8,198 bases of DNA from Oscillospiraceae bacterium. Its GTDB lineage: Bacteria; Bacillota; Clostridia; Oscillospirales; Ruminococcaceae. A program made the position numbers and the translations under genes. How positions within the stretch are numbered: position 1 is the first letter of the stretch; each line of letters begins with the position of its first letter. Below, one piece after another: positions 1 to 6,270 of this stretch. Under the pieces are notes generated by a model. The model was not told where the DNA came from, searched no databases, and saw only the letters and a list, made by a program, of their open reading frames with translations. The DNA lies in contig JAQXNQ010000011.1 of the NCBI GenBank assembly GCA_029098085.1, positions 1-8,198 on the forward strand, read 5' to 3'.

Positions 1-9
1 CGCAGAAAC

Positions 10-585
10 TTACAGCTTCACAATCTCGCCGTAGACCAGACCGGCGCAGCCGGCGGCGTTGGCTTCGTCGGTATCCAGATGCATGGCAGCGGAGAACTTG
101 GGGCTGACCCGGACAACCACATCACCGAAGATGGTCTTGCGCTCGGGAGTCTCGATCTTCACCCAGACCACGTCCTTGTCCTGAACGCCTCTCTCGGCGG
201 CTTCTTCGGGAGTGAAGTGGATGTGCCGCTTGGCGATGATGACGCCTTCGGTGATCTCCAGCTCACCGGCAGGGCCGACCAGCTTGCAGCCGGCGGAACC
301 GGCAATGTCGCCGGACTCGCGGATGGGAGCGGTGACGCCCAGGGTGCGGGCGTCGGAAGCGCTGATCTCCACCTGAGTGGCGGAGCGCTCCGGCCCGAGG
401 ATGGAAGCGTTGAACTGACCCTTGGGGCCGACTACGGTCACCTTCTCGGTGGTGGCGAACTGACCGGGCTGGGACAGATCCTTCTTATTGTGCAGGACGG
501 CGTCCTTGCCGAACAGGATTTCCAGAGCTTCTTTAGTCACATGAAGATGACGGGCGGAAGTTTCTACGATAAATTTCTGATCCAT
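10..585 (-). CDS. pduL: PduL-type phosphate acyltransferase (phosphotransacylase)
   Basis: This 191-residue protein belongs to the PduL family, which moves an acyl group between coenzyme A and inorganic phosphate (acetyl- or propanoyl-phosphate). In many Clostridia PduL substitutes for Pta in ATP-yielding acetate formation. Visible signatures are the first His pair SARHLHVT (H13, H15), GPERSATQVEIS with E73, the second pair AKRHIHFTPEEA (H121, H123) and MHLDTDEANAAG (H169). These fit the two-zinc site known for the family. The start is the ATG at 585, because a strong GGAGGAG Shine-Dalgarno precedes it and a consensus promoter (617-645) lies just upstream. The open frame continues upstream to 696, but that part overlaps the promoter and the spoVS terminator. 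There is no N-terminal extension like the shell-targeting peptide of microcompartment PduL, and no shell gene nearby, so a cytosolic housekeeping enzyme is likely. The stop codon is 9 nt from the window edge, so no terminator can be seen. Family assignment is firm; the preferred acyl group is inferred. Confidence 0.93.
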   Translation of the reverse strand: MDQKFIVETSARHLHVTKEALEILFGKDAVLHNKKDLSQPGQFATTEKVTVVGPKGQFNASILGPERSATQVEISASDARTLGVTAPIRESGDIAGSAGCKLVGPAGELEITEGVIIAKRHIHFTPEEAAERGVQDKDVVWVKIETPERKTIFGDVVVRVSPKFSAAMHLDTDEANAAGCAGLVYGEIVKL

Positions 586-616
586 GACAAACTCCTCCAA
601 TGTTCGATTTATCCTT

Positions 617-645
617 ATTATAACGCTTTTAAAAGATAAGGTCAA
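617..645 (-). promoter_or_regulatory. Sigma-A type promoter of pduL
   Basis: Read on the minus strand, TTGACC (plus positions 640-645) is followed after exactly 17 nt by a perfect TATAAT (617-622). The expected transcript begins about 25 nt upstream of the pduL ATG. Placed downstream of the spoVS terminator, it implies that pduL is transcribed independently. Confidence 0.85.
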
Positions 646-671
646 GCCCGCAGGCGGATTTTCACGGAAAC

Positions 672-710
672 AAAAGGGGCAAAGCTGCTGAAACACGCGG
701 CTTTGCCCCT
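672..710 (-). terminator. Rho-independent terminator after spoVS
   Basis: An 11-bp perfect stem is formed by AGGGGCAAAGC (675-685) and GCTTTGCCCCT (700-710), with a 14-nt loop. On the minus strand it is followed by TTTTGTTT. It lies 13 nt after the spoVS stop and upstream of the pduL promoter, so it separates the two units. Confidence 0.85.
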
Positions 711-723
711 CATCTTCTGTTTT

Positions 724-984
724 TCAGCGGGAATTCACCACCAGCCGGATGGCCGTGCGCTCCTCCCCGTCGATCTCAATGCTGGTAAAGGACGGGACAC
801 AGACCAGATCCACCCCGGATGCCGCCAGAAACCCACGGGCAATGGCCACCGACTTGATGGCCTGATTGGCGGCGCCGGCTCCCACAGCCTGCAGCTCCAC
901 CTCACCCTGTTCCCGCACAATCCCGGCAATGGCTCCAGCCACCGAATTGGGGGGCGATTTTGCGGATACCTTCAGTACTTCCAT
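724..984 (-). CDS. spoVS: Stage V sporulation protein S
   Basis: This 86-residue protein has the same length as Bacillus subtilis SpoVS and matches it almost throughout: MEVLKVSAKSPPNSVAGAIA at the N-terminus, then VGAGAANQAIKSVAIARGF, and GVDLVCVP with IDGEERTAI near the C-terminus. SpoVS is a small Alba-like-fold protein needed for late spore development (coat assembly and engulfment in B. subtilis) and possibly a nucleic-acid binder; homologues also occur in non-sporulating bacteria. The ATG at 984 is chosen because an AGGAGGAAT Shine-Dalgarno sits just upstream; the frame stays open to 1023 without another good site. It has its own consensus promoter at 1130-1158, a roughly 140-nt untranslated leader and a strong terminator. 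The gene lies directly downstream of the ymdB homologue, as in B. subtilis, where ymdB and spoVS are adjacent. The promoter looks like sigma-A rather than the sigma-H type used in B. subtilis. Identification is very secure. Confidence 0.96.
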   Translation of the reverse strand: MEVLKVSAKSPPNSVAGAIAGIVREQGEVELQAVGAGAANQAIKSVAIARGFLAASGVDLVCVPSFTSIEIDGEERTAIRLVVNSR

Positions 985-1012
985 CGGAATTCCTCCTGCT
1001 GAATGAATTGCA

Positions 1013-1044
1013 CCCAGCCGCATCGGAAACCGCAGCGATCCGGG
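1013..1044 (-). promoter_or_regulatory. Possible hairpin in the spoVS leader
   Basis: On the minus strand the leader can fold with CCCG/TGGG at the base, CGC/GCG in the middle and CGG/CCG around a TTT loop, interrupted by small internal loops. It lies 28 nt upstream of the spoVS start. It has no T-tract, so it is not a terminator. I do not recognise a known riboswitch. The pairing could be fortuitous in GC-rich sequence. Confidence 0.35.
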
Positions 1045-1129
1045 CCACAGGAACGGGCATCCCGCACTGTCGCGCCGAAGGGAACATCAACAAGAAGGGA
1101 GCGCACCCGTTTGTTATTCCTGTGCCCTG

Positions 1130-1158
1130 ATTATACTATATTTCTTCACAAGTTACAA
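1130..1158 (-). promoter_or_regulatory. Sigma-A type promoter of spoVS
   Basis: On the minus strand, TTGTAA (1153-1158) and a perfect TATAAT (1130-1135) are separated by 17 nt. The promoter lies in the gap after the ymdB homologue, whose stop is at 1182. I see no terminator between that gene and this promoter, so spoVS may also receive read-through from the upstream operon. Confidence 0.8.
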
Positions 1159-1181
1159 GCACTTTTTGAGTGAATAGTCTA

Positions 1182-1949
1182 TTACAGCAATTGGAAGCGC
1201 TCAATTTTGGTACATTTGCCGGTTTTCTTCTCCAGATCCAGCAGAATGCCCTCCATTTTACAGGGGCCGTCCGGCACGGTGAAGCGGGTAGGCAGCCGGG
1301 TGGTCATCCGGCGGACGATGTTTTCCGGTGCGGTGCCCAGAATGGAGCGGATGGGCCCGGTCATGCCCAAATCGGAGACGTAGCCGGTGAAGCCCTCCAG
1401 AATGGTTTCGTCGGCCGTCTGCACATGGGTATGGGTACCGGCCACGGCCGAAACCCGCCCGGCCAGATAGTAGCCCAGTGCCATCTTTTCCCCGGTGGCT
1501 TCGGCGTGGAAGTCCACGATGGTAAAGTCCGCCTTCACCTCGGACAAAATCCGGTCGCAGGTGCGGAAGGGATCGTCCATGGGATCCAGATAGACCTGCC
1601 CCAGCAGACTGATGACCAGCAGGGTAAAATTTCCCCCGTCCAGCACAAACCAGCCGTTTCCATAGGCACCGGGCGGATAGTTGGCCGGACGCAGCAGGTT
1701 GGGATGATCGTCCAGATAGTCCTGAATCTCCCGGCGCTTGAAGGAATGGTTGCCGCCGGTGATGACGTCCACCCCGCTGTCGAAGAGAAACTCCGCCGAC
1801 TGGGGCAGGATGCCGTTGCCCACGGCGGAGTTTTCACCGTTGCAGATGACCGCGTCCACCTTCTGCTCCCGCTTGAAGGCGGGCAGGCGTTTGCGCAGGA
1901 ACTCGCAGCCGGGCTGTCCCACCACGTCGCCGATCATCATCACCCGCAC
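1182..1949 (-). CDS. ymdB: YmdB-family calcineurin-like phosphodiesterase
   Basis: This 255-residue protein is of the YmdB/TIGR00282 family. B. subtilis YmdB is a metal-dependent phosphodiesterase that hydrolyses 2',3'-cyclic nucleotides and affects the switch between motility, biofilm formation and sporulation. Metal-binding motifs appear in order: MIGDVVG (D8), NGEN (E39, N40), GGNHSF (N67, H68), DFHAEATGEK (H148) and GTHTHVQTAD (H173, H175), followed by DLGMTGP. E39 matches the position of the catalytically important Glu in the B. subtilis enzyme. The start is a GTG at 1949 with a GGGGGAGA Shine-Dalgarno. It lies inside the end of hslO (10-nt overlap), which suggests translational coupling. 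In Bacilli the gene upstream of ymdB is usually rny (RNase Y); here it is hslO. The spoVS neighbour downstream is the conserved one. There is no signal peptide, so it should be cytoplasmic. The family is certain; the exact substrate is inferred. Confidence 0.92.
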   Translation of the reverse strand: MRVMMIGDVVGQPGCEFLRKRLPAFKREQKVDAVICNGENSAVGNGILPQSAEFLFDSGVDVITGGNHSFKRREIQDYLDDHPNLLRPANYPPGAYGNGWFVLDGGNFTLLVISLLGQVYLDPMDDPFRTCDRILSEVKADFTIVDFHAEATGEKMALGYYLAGRVSAVAGTHTHVQTADETILEGFTGYVSDLGMTGPIRSILGTAPENIVRRMTTRLPTRFTVPDGPCKMEGILLDLEKKTGKCTKIERFQLL

Positions 1950-2842
1950 GGGGTCTCCCCCTTTCTCAGCCGCTGATCCCGGAGGGCCCGCAGATCATCG
2001 GCGGTGAAGCGGTATTTCTTCTCGCAGAAGTGGCAGTCCACCTGGGCGCCGCCGTCCTTTTCGATCATCTCGGTGAGGTCGGCGGGATCCAGGCTCATCA
2101 GCGCCCGCTCGACCCGGTCCCGGCTGCAGTCGCAGCAGTAGGCGGGCATACACTCGTCGAGAATCTGGGGCTCCAGCCCCTCCAGCAGCATCCGGCAGAT
2201 GTCGGGCGGAGTCAGTCCCTGTTCGATCATGGAGGAAACAGGCAGAATCTTCTGCACCGTCTGCTCCAGAATGTCGATGACCTTTTCATCGGCAAAGGGC
2301 AGCAGCTGCACCAGAAAACCGCCGGCCGCCCGGACGGTCAGGTCGGGATTGACCAGAACCCCCAGACCGCAGACGGTGGGCGTCTGCTCGCTGACGGCGT
2401 AATAGCTGGTGATGTCCTCGGCGATTTCGCCGGAGACGATGGGCACCTGCCCCACATAGGGCTCCTTCAGTCCCAGGTCGCGGATGACGGCCAGATAACC
2501 GTCCCGGCCCACGGCACCGGCCACATCCAGCTTGCCACGGGCGTTGAGGGGCAGCTCCACCACCGGATTCTGCGGACAGGCCTTCACATTGCCCCGGGAA
2601 TCGGCCACAGCCAGAATCGTTCCGGCAGGGCCGCCGCCGCAGAGCCGCAGGGTCAGGGTGTCCCCCTCCCCCTTGAGCATCCAGCCCATCATGGAGGCGG
2701 CGGTGGCCAGCCGTCCGGTGGCCGCCGTCACCACGGCGGAGGTTTTGTGAATCTGTTCAATGCGGCTGACCAGGTCGGTGGAGTCAATGGCCATGGCCAT
2801 GACCGAACCGTCCCCGGAACTCGCGCGGGTAAGTCTTGCCAT
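1940..2842 (-). CDS. hslO: 33 kDa redox-regulated chaperonin Hsp33
   Basis: This 300-residue protein has the full Hsp33 layout. The N-terminal substrate-binding domain includes KTSAVVTAATGRLATAA and the DSRGNVKA and GYLAVIRDLGLKEPYVG segments (around residues 80-130). The C-terminal redox switch carries the paired zinc ligands CDC (C237, C239) and CHFC (C270, C273). Hsp33 is an ATP-independent holdase: oxidation of these cysteines releases zinc, unfolds the linker and exposes the client-binding surface. All four cysteines are present, so the switch should work. The ATG at 2842 is chosen because it begins the conserved N-terminus and has an AAAGGAAA Shine-Dalgarno. The frame is open further upstream but overlaps the methyltransferase gene end and lacks family similarity. 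It lies 94 nt after the methyltransferase, across a strong hairpin, and overlaps the ymdB start by 10 nt. Confidence 0.95.
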   Translation of the reverse strand: MARLTRASSGDGSVMAMAIDSTDLVSRIEQIHKTSAVVTAATGRLATAASMMGWMLKGEGDTLTLRLCGGGPAGTILAVADSRGNVKACPQNPVVELPLNARGKLDVAGAVGRDGYLAVIRDLGLKEPYVGQVPIVSGEIAEDITSYYAVSEQTPTVCGLGVLVNPDLTVRAAGGFLVQLLPFADEKVIDILEQTVQKILPVSSMIEQGLTPPDICRMLLEGLEPQILDECMPAYCCDCSRDRVERALMSLDPADLTEMIEKDGGAQVDCHFCEKKYRFTADDLRALRDQRLRKGETPCG

Positions 2843-2867
2843 AGGGAATTTCCTTTCTTTACGGATC

Positions 2868-2906
2868 AACCGCCCCGCCACACTCAAGCGGCCTGCGGGA
2901 GCGGTT
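2868..2906 (-). promoter_or_regulatory. Strong hairpin between methyltransferase and hslO
   Basis: AACCGC plus CCCGC (2868-2878) can pair with GCGGG and GCGGTT (2895-2906), giving 11 base pairs interrupted only by one unpaired base, with a 16-nt loop. On the minus strand it is not followed by a T-tract, so it is a poor rho-independent terminator. It sits 25 nt upstream of the hslO start and could be an mRNA processing, stability or translation element. I see no convincing promoter in this 94-bp gap, so hslO is probably co-transcribed with yerC. Confidence 0.45.
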
Positions 2907-2936
2907 CTCCACAACGCTTCATTACACTTCAATACT

Positions 2937-3731
2937 TCAGAGCATCTCCGGATGCTTCGGCGCACTTTGCCGGAACACATCCCGGTCGGGATCCAGCCGG
3001 GCCACATAGATCAGCCGCTGGGAGTCGGGACGGGGCGGGTCAAAGGAGTCCTCGTCATAGACCGCCTCCAGCCGCAGACCGGCATTGTACAGGGCGGAAC
3101 ACACCTGCTCATGGGAGTAGGCCCGCTCACCGAAGCCGTCCTCCCGGCGGTCATAGCGGCCGTCCTCGTCGGCGATGAACAGATCCAGACTCATCTCCAC
3201 CAGATCACCCTCCTTCAGGGTGTTCTGCCAGACGCAGTAGACGCTGTCCATATCGTAGACGAAGGTATTGTTCCCCAGCACCTGCCGATGCTTGTAGGGC
3301 GTGTTCAGGTCAAAGACCACGACGCCGTCCGGATGCAGAAAAAAGGCCGCTTTTTTGATGGCGGCGCAAAAATCCTCATAACGGGTCAGGTGATTGAGGC
3401 TGTCCAGAGCAGAAAGCACCACATCCACCGTCCCGAACAGATCCAGCTCGGTCATGTCCTGACAGAGATAGGTGATGTCGCTGCCGCTCTCCAGCCGCTT
3501 GTCCAGAGCCGCCGTCAGCATGCCGGGGGAATTGTCCACCCCGATCACATCGTAGCCCAGCCCGGTCATGACCTCGCTGAGAGAGCCGGTGCCGCAGCCC
3601 AGATCCAGCAGAATCCCGTGGAATCCCCCGTGGTGGAGGATGACCTGATCGAAATACCGGCCTCTGGCCTCATAGTCGATCTCCCGGGTCAGCAGATCAT
3701 AAACGGCGGCAAAGTCCATATAATTGCTCAC
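2937..3731 (-). CDS. Class I SAM-dependent methyltransferase
   Basis: This 264-residue protein has a Rossmann-type methyltransferase domain. Motif I is LDLGCGTG at residues 42-49. The acidic residue binding the SAM ribose follows in GVDNS (D66), then QDM (91-93), and VDVVLSALDSLNHL (102-115) forms the motif IV strand. The front MDFAAVYDLL is typical of clostridial methyltransferases annotated near yerC-like or hslO genes. The substrate is unknown; nothing here separates a small-molecule, protein or RNA target. The start is a GTG at 3731, overlapping the yerC stop as GTGA, because AGGAG lies 5 nt upstream. The ATG at 3719 (residue 5) would leave that site too far away. The C-terminal tail (about residues 245-264) has no clear motif. 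It probably depends on yerC translation through the 4-nt overlap. Fold is sure, function open. Confidence 0.88.
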   Translation of the reverse strand: MSNYMDFAAVYDLLTREIDYEARGRYFDQVILHHGGFHGILLDLGCGTGSLSEVMTGLGYDVIGVDNSPGMLTAALDKRLESGSDITYLCQDMTELDLFGTVDVVLSALDSLNHLTRYEDFCAAIKKAAFFLHPDGVVVFDLNTPYKHRQVLGNNTFVYDMDSVYCVWQNTLKEGDLVEMSLDLFIADEDGRYDRREDGFGERAYSHEQVCSALYNAGLRLEAVYDEDSFDPPRPDSQRLIYVARLDPDRDVFRQSAPKHPEML

Positions 3732-4060
3732 TTTTTCTCCTGTTCCCCCTGCATCTCTGCCTCCGCACGGTTTTGCTCATCCATCCGGGCGAAGATGACC
3801 TCGTACCCGTCGCAGCCGTAATGGAGCGACCGGTTGACCCGGCTGATGGTGGCGGTGGAGGCGCCGGTGGCGGTGACGATATCGCTGTACACCTTGCCCT
3901 CGCTGAGCATTTTGGCCACCAGAATCCGCTGGGACAGGGCCTTCAGCTCGGGAACGGTGCAGAGATCCTCAAAAAAGTTGTAGCACTCCTCCATGGTGCG
4001 CAGGTTCAGCACCGCCTGGAAGAGAAAATCCACGTTCAGCTCACGCAGTTTTTCGTTCAT
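3728..4060 (-). CDS. yerC: YerC/YecD family TrpR-like transcriptional regulator
   Basis: This 110-residue protein matches the YerC family (TrpR-like, B. subtilis YerC about 104 residues). The central block FFEDLCTVPELKALSQRI (29-46) is followed by a helix-turn-helix: VAKMLSEGKVYSDIVTATGA then STATISRVNRSLHYG, with the recognition helix around 67-79. TrpR itself binds tryptophan as corepressor; YerC proteins lack an established ligand, so no amino-acid regulation should be assumed. The last 20 or so residues are charged and low in complexity. The ATG at 4060 is chosen because it begins the family's N-terminus (MNEKLRELNVDFLFQAV) and has a GAGGTG Shine-Dalgarno. The frame is open to 4135, but that part is leader downstream of the promoter. 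yerC is the first gene of a run with the methyltransferase, hslO and ymdB, divergent from the amidohydrolase operon, and could autoregulate or control both directions. Confidence 0.9.
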   Translation of the reverse strand: MNEKLRELNVDFLFQAVLNLRTMEECYNFFEDLCTVPELKALSQRILVAKMLSEGKVYSDIVTATGASTATISRVNRSLHYGCDGYEVIFARMDEQNRAEAEMQGEQEKK

Positions 4061-4143
4061 AACACACCTCAAAAATGAACCTTTCTGATCATAGCGGATG
4101 ACGATTGCTTTCCCGGTGGAGGGAAATGCTTTCATACGCCTTC

Positions 4144-4172
4144 ATTTTAACACTCCAAAGTGTGAAAGTCAA
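4144..4172 (-). promoter_or_regulatory. Sigma-A type promoter of the yerC operon with a palindrome in its spacer
   Basis: On the minus strand TTGACT (4167-4172) and TAAAAT (4144-4149) are 17 nt apart. Between them sits a perfect inverted repeat, ACACT-CCAA-AGTGT (4150-4163), an obvious candidate operator since a bound protein would cover both promoter elements. The leader to the yerC ATG is about 75 nt. Confidence 0.8.
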
Positions 4173-4236
4173 CTGTTTCGCGAAGAAAGGTTTGTTTTCT
4201 GGAGAAAATGTTGTCCGAAGACAGAAGCTTTCGCCA

Positions 4237-4265
4237 TTGACCGCAGCGACCCCGTATGGTACAAT
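4237..4265 (+). promoter_or_regulatory. Sigma-A type promoter of the amidohydrolase operon
   Basis: TTGACC (4237-4242) and TACAAT (4260-4265) are separated by 17 nt. The leader to the ATG at 4308 is about 35 nt. It is divergent from the yerC promoter, with 64 bp between the two -35 boxes. Confidence 0.85.
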
Positions 4266-4307
4266 GAAAACAGCGAAGCGTCCATCATCACATCGGGAGG
4301 GAATACC

Positions 4308-5141
4308 ATGAAACGCATCGACAGTCATCTGCACATCCGCACCCGGGAGGGCCAGGACAGCCCGGACCTGTTCCTGGACAAGCTGCACAAAGCGGGCTTT
4401 GACGGCTCCATTCTCATCAGCGACCACCCGGCCTCCTTCCAGGAGAGCTTTAACGAAATTCCCCGAACCTCCGAAGAGCGGCTGGAGCTGCTGATGGAGG
4501 CCTGCAAAGCGGGGCCCGATCTGTACCCCTTTTACTGGATCGATCCCACCGAAGAGGACGCCAAAGCGCAGGTGGACCGGGCCGTCGAGCGGGGCGTCCG
4601 GGGCTTCAAGGTCATCCCCAACCACTTCTTTGTGGGAGAGGAGCGGTCCATGAAGCTCTGGCGGTACATTGCTTCCAAAGGCAAGCCCATCCTGTTCCAT
4701 TCGGGCATTCTCTGGGACTGGTCGGTCAGCGCCGGATATACAAAGCCTCTGAATTTCGAGCCGCTGCTGTTCATTCCCGGGCTGAAATTCGCCATGGCTC
4801 ACGTTTCCTGGCCCTGGTGCGATGAAATGATTGCCCTGTACGGCAAATCCCAGTTCCTGCACCGCACCATGGGCGATCAGGCAGCGGAGCTGTATGTCGA
4901 CCTGACCCCCGGCACGCCGCCCTCCTTCCGGGAGGATGTGCTGCGCAAGCTGTTCTGCACCGGCTATGACCTGAGCCGCATCATGTTCGGCTCGGACTGC
5001 TCCACCTATGACTACGGCACCGCCCACACCCTGGAGTGGGTGGCCCGGGATATGGCCATCTATGAGAAGCTGGGCATAAAGCAGGAGGTCATCGACAGCG
5101 TTTACGGCGGCGCCTTCCTGCGGTTTATCGGGGAAGCGTGA
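4308..5141 (+). CDS. Amidohydrolase-2 family metal-dependent hydrolase
   Basis: This 277-residue protein has a TIM-barrel fold of the amidohydrolase-2 (COG2159) type, enzymes that hydrolyse or decarboxylate small cyclic or aromatic substrates at a metal centre. Ligands visible in order are the D5-S-H7-L-H9 motif at the very N-terminus (MKRIDSHLHI), H131 in LFHSG, H165 in AHVSWPWCDE and D230 in FGSDCS. K101 in GFKVIP lies where some relatives place a functional lysine. The ATG at 4308 is chosen because GGGAGGG precedes it and the HxH motif must be near the start; upstream sequence in the same frame is promoter. There is no signal peptide. It is the first gene of a four-gene run and its stop is 22 nt before the cupin gene. 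The substrate cannot be deduced. Family is firm. Confidence 0.88.
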   Translation: MKRIDSHLHIRTREGQDSPDLFLDKLHKAGFDGSILISDHPASFQESFNEIPRTSEERLELLMEACKAGPDLYPFYWIDPTEEDAKAQVDRAVERGVRGFKVIPNHFFVGEERSMKLWRYIASKGKPILFHSGILWDWSVSAGYTKPLNFEPLLFIPGLKFAMAHVSWPWCDEMIALYGKSQFLHRTMGDQAAELYVDLTPGTPPSFREDVLRKLFCTGYDLSRIMFGSDCSTYDYGTAHTLEWVARDMAIYEKLGIKQEVIDSVYGGAFLRFIGEA

Positions 5142-5163
5142 AGGAATATACGGAAGGATGCCC

Positions 5164-5487
5164 ATGAATCTGTTTGAAGAATACCTTTCTTCCGCTCCCG
5201 AAGAGCAGACCGATCCCTTGCTGCAGACGGCAGCGGTGCGCATCGAGCGCATCGTCTCCACCGGGCAGGTTTCTCCCCCGGGCTTCTGGTACGATCAGGC
5301 CGAGGACGAGTGGGTCACGGTGCTGCAGGGCGAAGCCGGGCTGGAGACCGAGCGGGAGATCCTCCGGCTGAAGAAGGGCGACTGCGCCTTCCTCCCCGCC
5401 GGGCTGCGGCATCGGGTGACCTATACCAGCAGGGAGCCCGCCTGCATCTGGCTCTGTGTCTTCTCAAAGGCGGAGGAGAAATCATGA
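5164..5487 (+). CDS. Small single-domain cupin protein
   Basis: This 107-residue protein folds as one cupin barrel. Motif 2 is complete: G72-x5-P78-A79-G80-x2-H83. Motif 1 is degenerate: E49-x6-G56 (EWVTVLQG) is present, but the two upstream His residues are replaced in the GFWYDQAEDE segment. Any metal site would therefore have fewer classical ligands. I recall this WYDQxEDEWV pattern from other bacterial cupins, so it is probably a family trait, not a mutation. Function is unknown; cupins range from sugar isomerases to oxygenases to simple binders. Two ATGs are possible. The one at 5164 has GGAAGG six nt upstream and is preferred; the one at 5158 follows that sequence directly. The stop overlaps the next gene as ATGA. 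Confidence 0.82.
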   Translation: MNLFEEYLSSAPEEQTDPLLQTAAVRIERIVSTGQVSPPGFWYDQAEDEWVTVLQGEAGLETEREILRLKKGDCAFLPAGLRHRVTYTSREPACIWLCVFSKAEEKS

Positions 5488-5933
5488 GAATTCTGGTGGA
5501 CGCCGACGCCTGCCCCGTCCGGACGATCATCGTCCGGGAAGCCAGAAACCGGAAGGTGCCGGTGCTGCTGGTCTGCGACACCAGTCACCGGCTGGAGGAC
5601 GGCTACAGTCAGGTCTTTACGGTGGACAAGGGGGCGGACAGCGCCGACCTGAAGCTGATGGCTCTGGCACAGCCGGGGGACATCATTGTCACCCAGGACT
5701 ATGGCGTGGCAGCCATGGCCCTGGGCAAGGGCCTCCGGGCCCTGAACCAGAACGGCCTTGTATACACCGCCGACAACATCGATCAGCTGCTGTTCGAGCG
5801 GTTTCTCGGCAAAAAGGTCCGCCGCAGCGGCGGACGAACCCAAACCATGAAAAAACGCCGTCCGGAGGAGGATCGGGCATTCGAATCCGCCCTCCGGCGG
5901 CTGATGGAGGAAGCATATGGCAGTGACCAATGA
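5484..5933 (+). CDS. YqxD/YaiI family (UPF0178) protein
   Basis: This 149-residue protein is of the YaiI/YqxD/DUF188 family. The diagnostic N-terminus MRILVDADACPV (D6, D8, C10) is present, as are CDTSH, the TVDKGADSADLKLMALAQPG block, DIIVTQDYGVAAMAL and YTADNIDQLLFERFLGKKVR. The conserved acidic residues (D6, D8, and the D in TQDYG) fit a PIN-like nuclease fold, but no activity is established for the family. The start ATG at 5484 overlaps the cupin stop by 4 nt and has GGAGGAG upstream, so coupling is likely. The basic stretch KKVRRSGGRTQTMKKRRPEE (about 112-131) is typical and could contact nucleic acid. The end overlaps the next gene by 17 nt. Family certain, function unknown. Confidence 0.93.
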   Translation: MRILVDADACPVRTIIVREARNRKVPVLLVCDTSHRLEDGYSQVFTVDKGADSADLKLMALAQPGDIIVTQDYGVAAMALGKGLRALNQNGLVYTADNIDQLLFERFLGKKVRRSGGRTQTMKKRRPEEDRAFESALRRLMEEAYGSDQ

Positions 5934-6126
5934 ACAGATCGCCCGTATCAATGAGCTGGCGAGAAAAGCAAAAACCACCGGCCTGACCCCCGAAGAGGAG
6001 CAGGAGCGGAAAGCCCTGCGGGAGGCCTATGTGGCAGCCTTCCGGGAAAGTCTGCAGTCCCAGCTGGACAACACGGTGGTGGTACATCCGGACGGAAGCA
6101 GCGAGAAGCTGAAAAAGAAAAAATGA
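5917..6126 (+). CDS. YnzC/DUF896 family small protein
   Basis: This 69-residue protein matches DUF896 (B. subtilis YnzC, 77 residues). It has IARINELARKAKTTGLTPEE (8-27), then EQERKALREAYVAAFRESLQ (28-47), two helices forming an antiparallel hairpin, and a variable, Lys-rich tail ending in KLKKKK. The role is unknown. In B. subtilis ynzC lies in an SOS-regulated operon with yneA and yneB; here neither gene is present, nor do I see a LexA-like site, so SOS control is not supported. The ATG at 5917 lies inside the end of the YqxD gene and has GGAGGAAG upstream. It is the last gene of the run and is followed 66 nt later by a terminator. Confidence 0.9.
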   Translation: MAVTNEQIARINELARKAKTTGLTPEEEQERKALREAYVAAFRESLQSQLDNTVVVHPDGSSEKLKKKK

Positions 6127-6191
6127 AGCGGTCGGCCCGGGGAGAATGCGTTTATGCGCTCTGCCCTTTAAGCACATCTGACGGACACGTA

Positions 6192-6214
6192 GAAAGCCCT
6201 TTCGGGGGCTTTTT
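6192..6214 (+). terminator. Rho-independent terminator of the amidohydrolase operon
   Basis: AAAGCCC (6193-6199) pairs with GGGCTTT (6206-6212) around a TTTCGG loop, ending in five Ts. It lies 66 nt after the YnzC stop. The same 23 nt recur exactly at 6525-6547. Confidence 0.85.
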
Positions 6215-6270
6215 AGACTGTCGAAAAAGTGGTTTGCAGGAAAAAGTTGCACAAACGAAGAGACAGCGTG

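Noticed and set aside
2030..3178. A long plus-strand open frame (382 codons) opposite hslO and the methyltransferase
   Set aside because: It is an antisense shadow of GC-rich coding sequence, rich in Gly, His, Arg and Pro, without family motifs, and overlaps genes with clear motifs.
2760..3821. A plus-strand open frame of 353 codons opposite the methyltransferase
   Set aside because: It overlaps a gene with a clear SAM motif and ribosome-binding site; its own translation shows no recognisable domain.
4089..5261. A minus-strand open frame of 390 codons opposite the amidohydrolase
   Set aside because: The plus strand carries complete metal-ligand motifs, a promoter and a Shine-Dalgarno; the minus frame has none.
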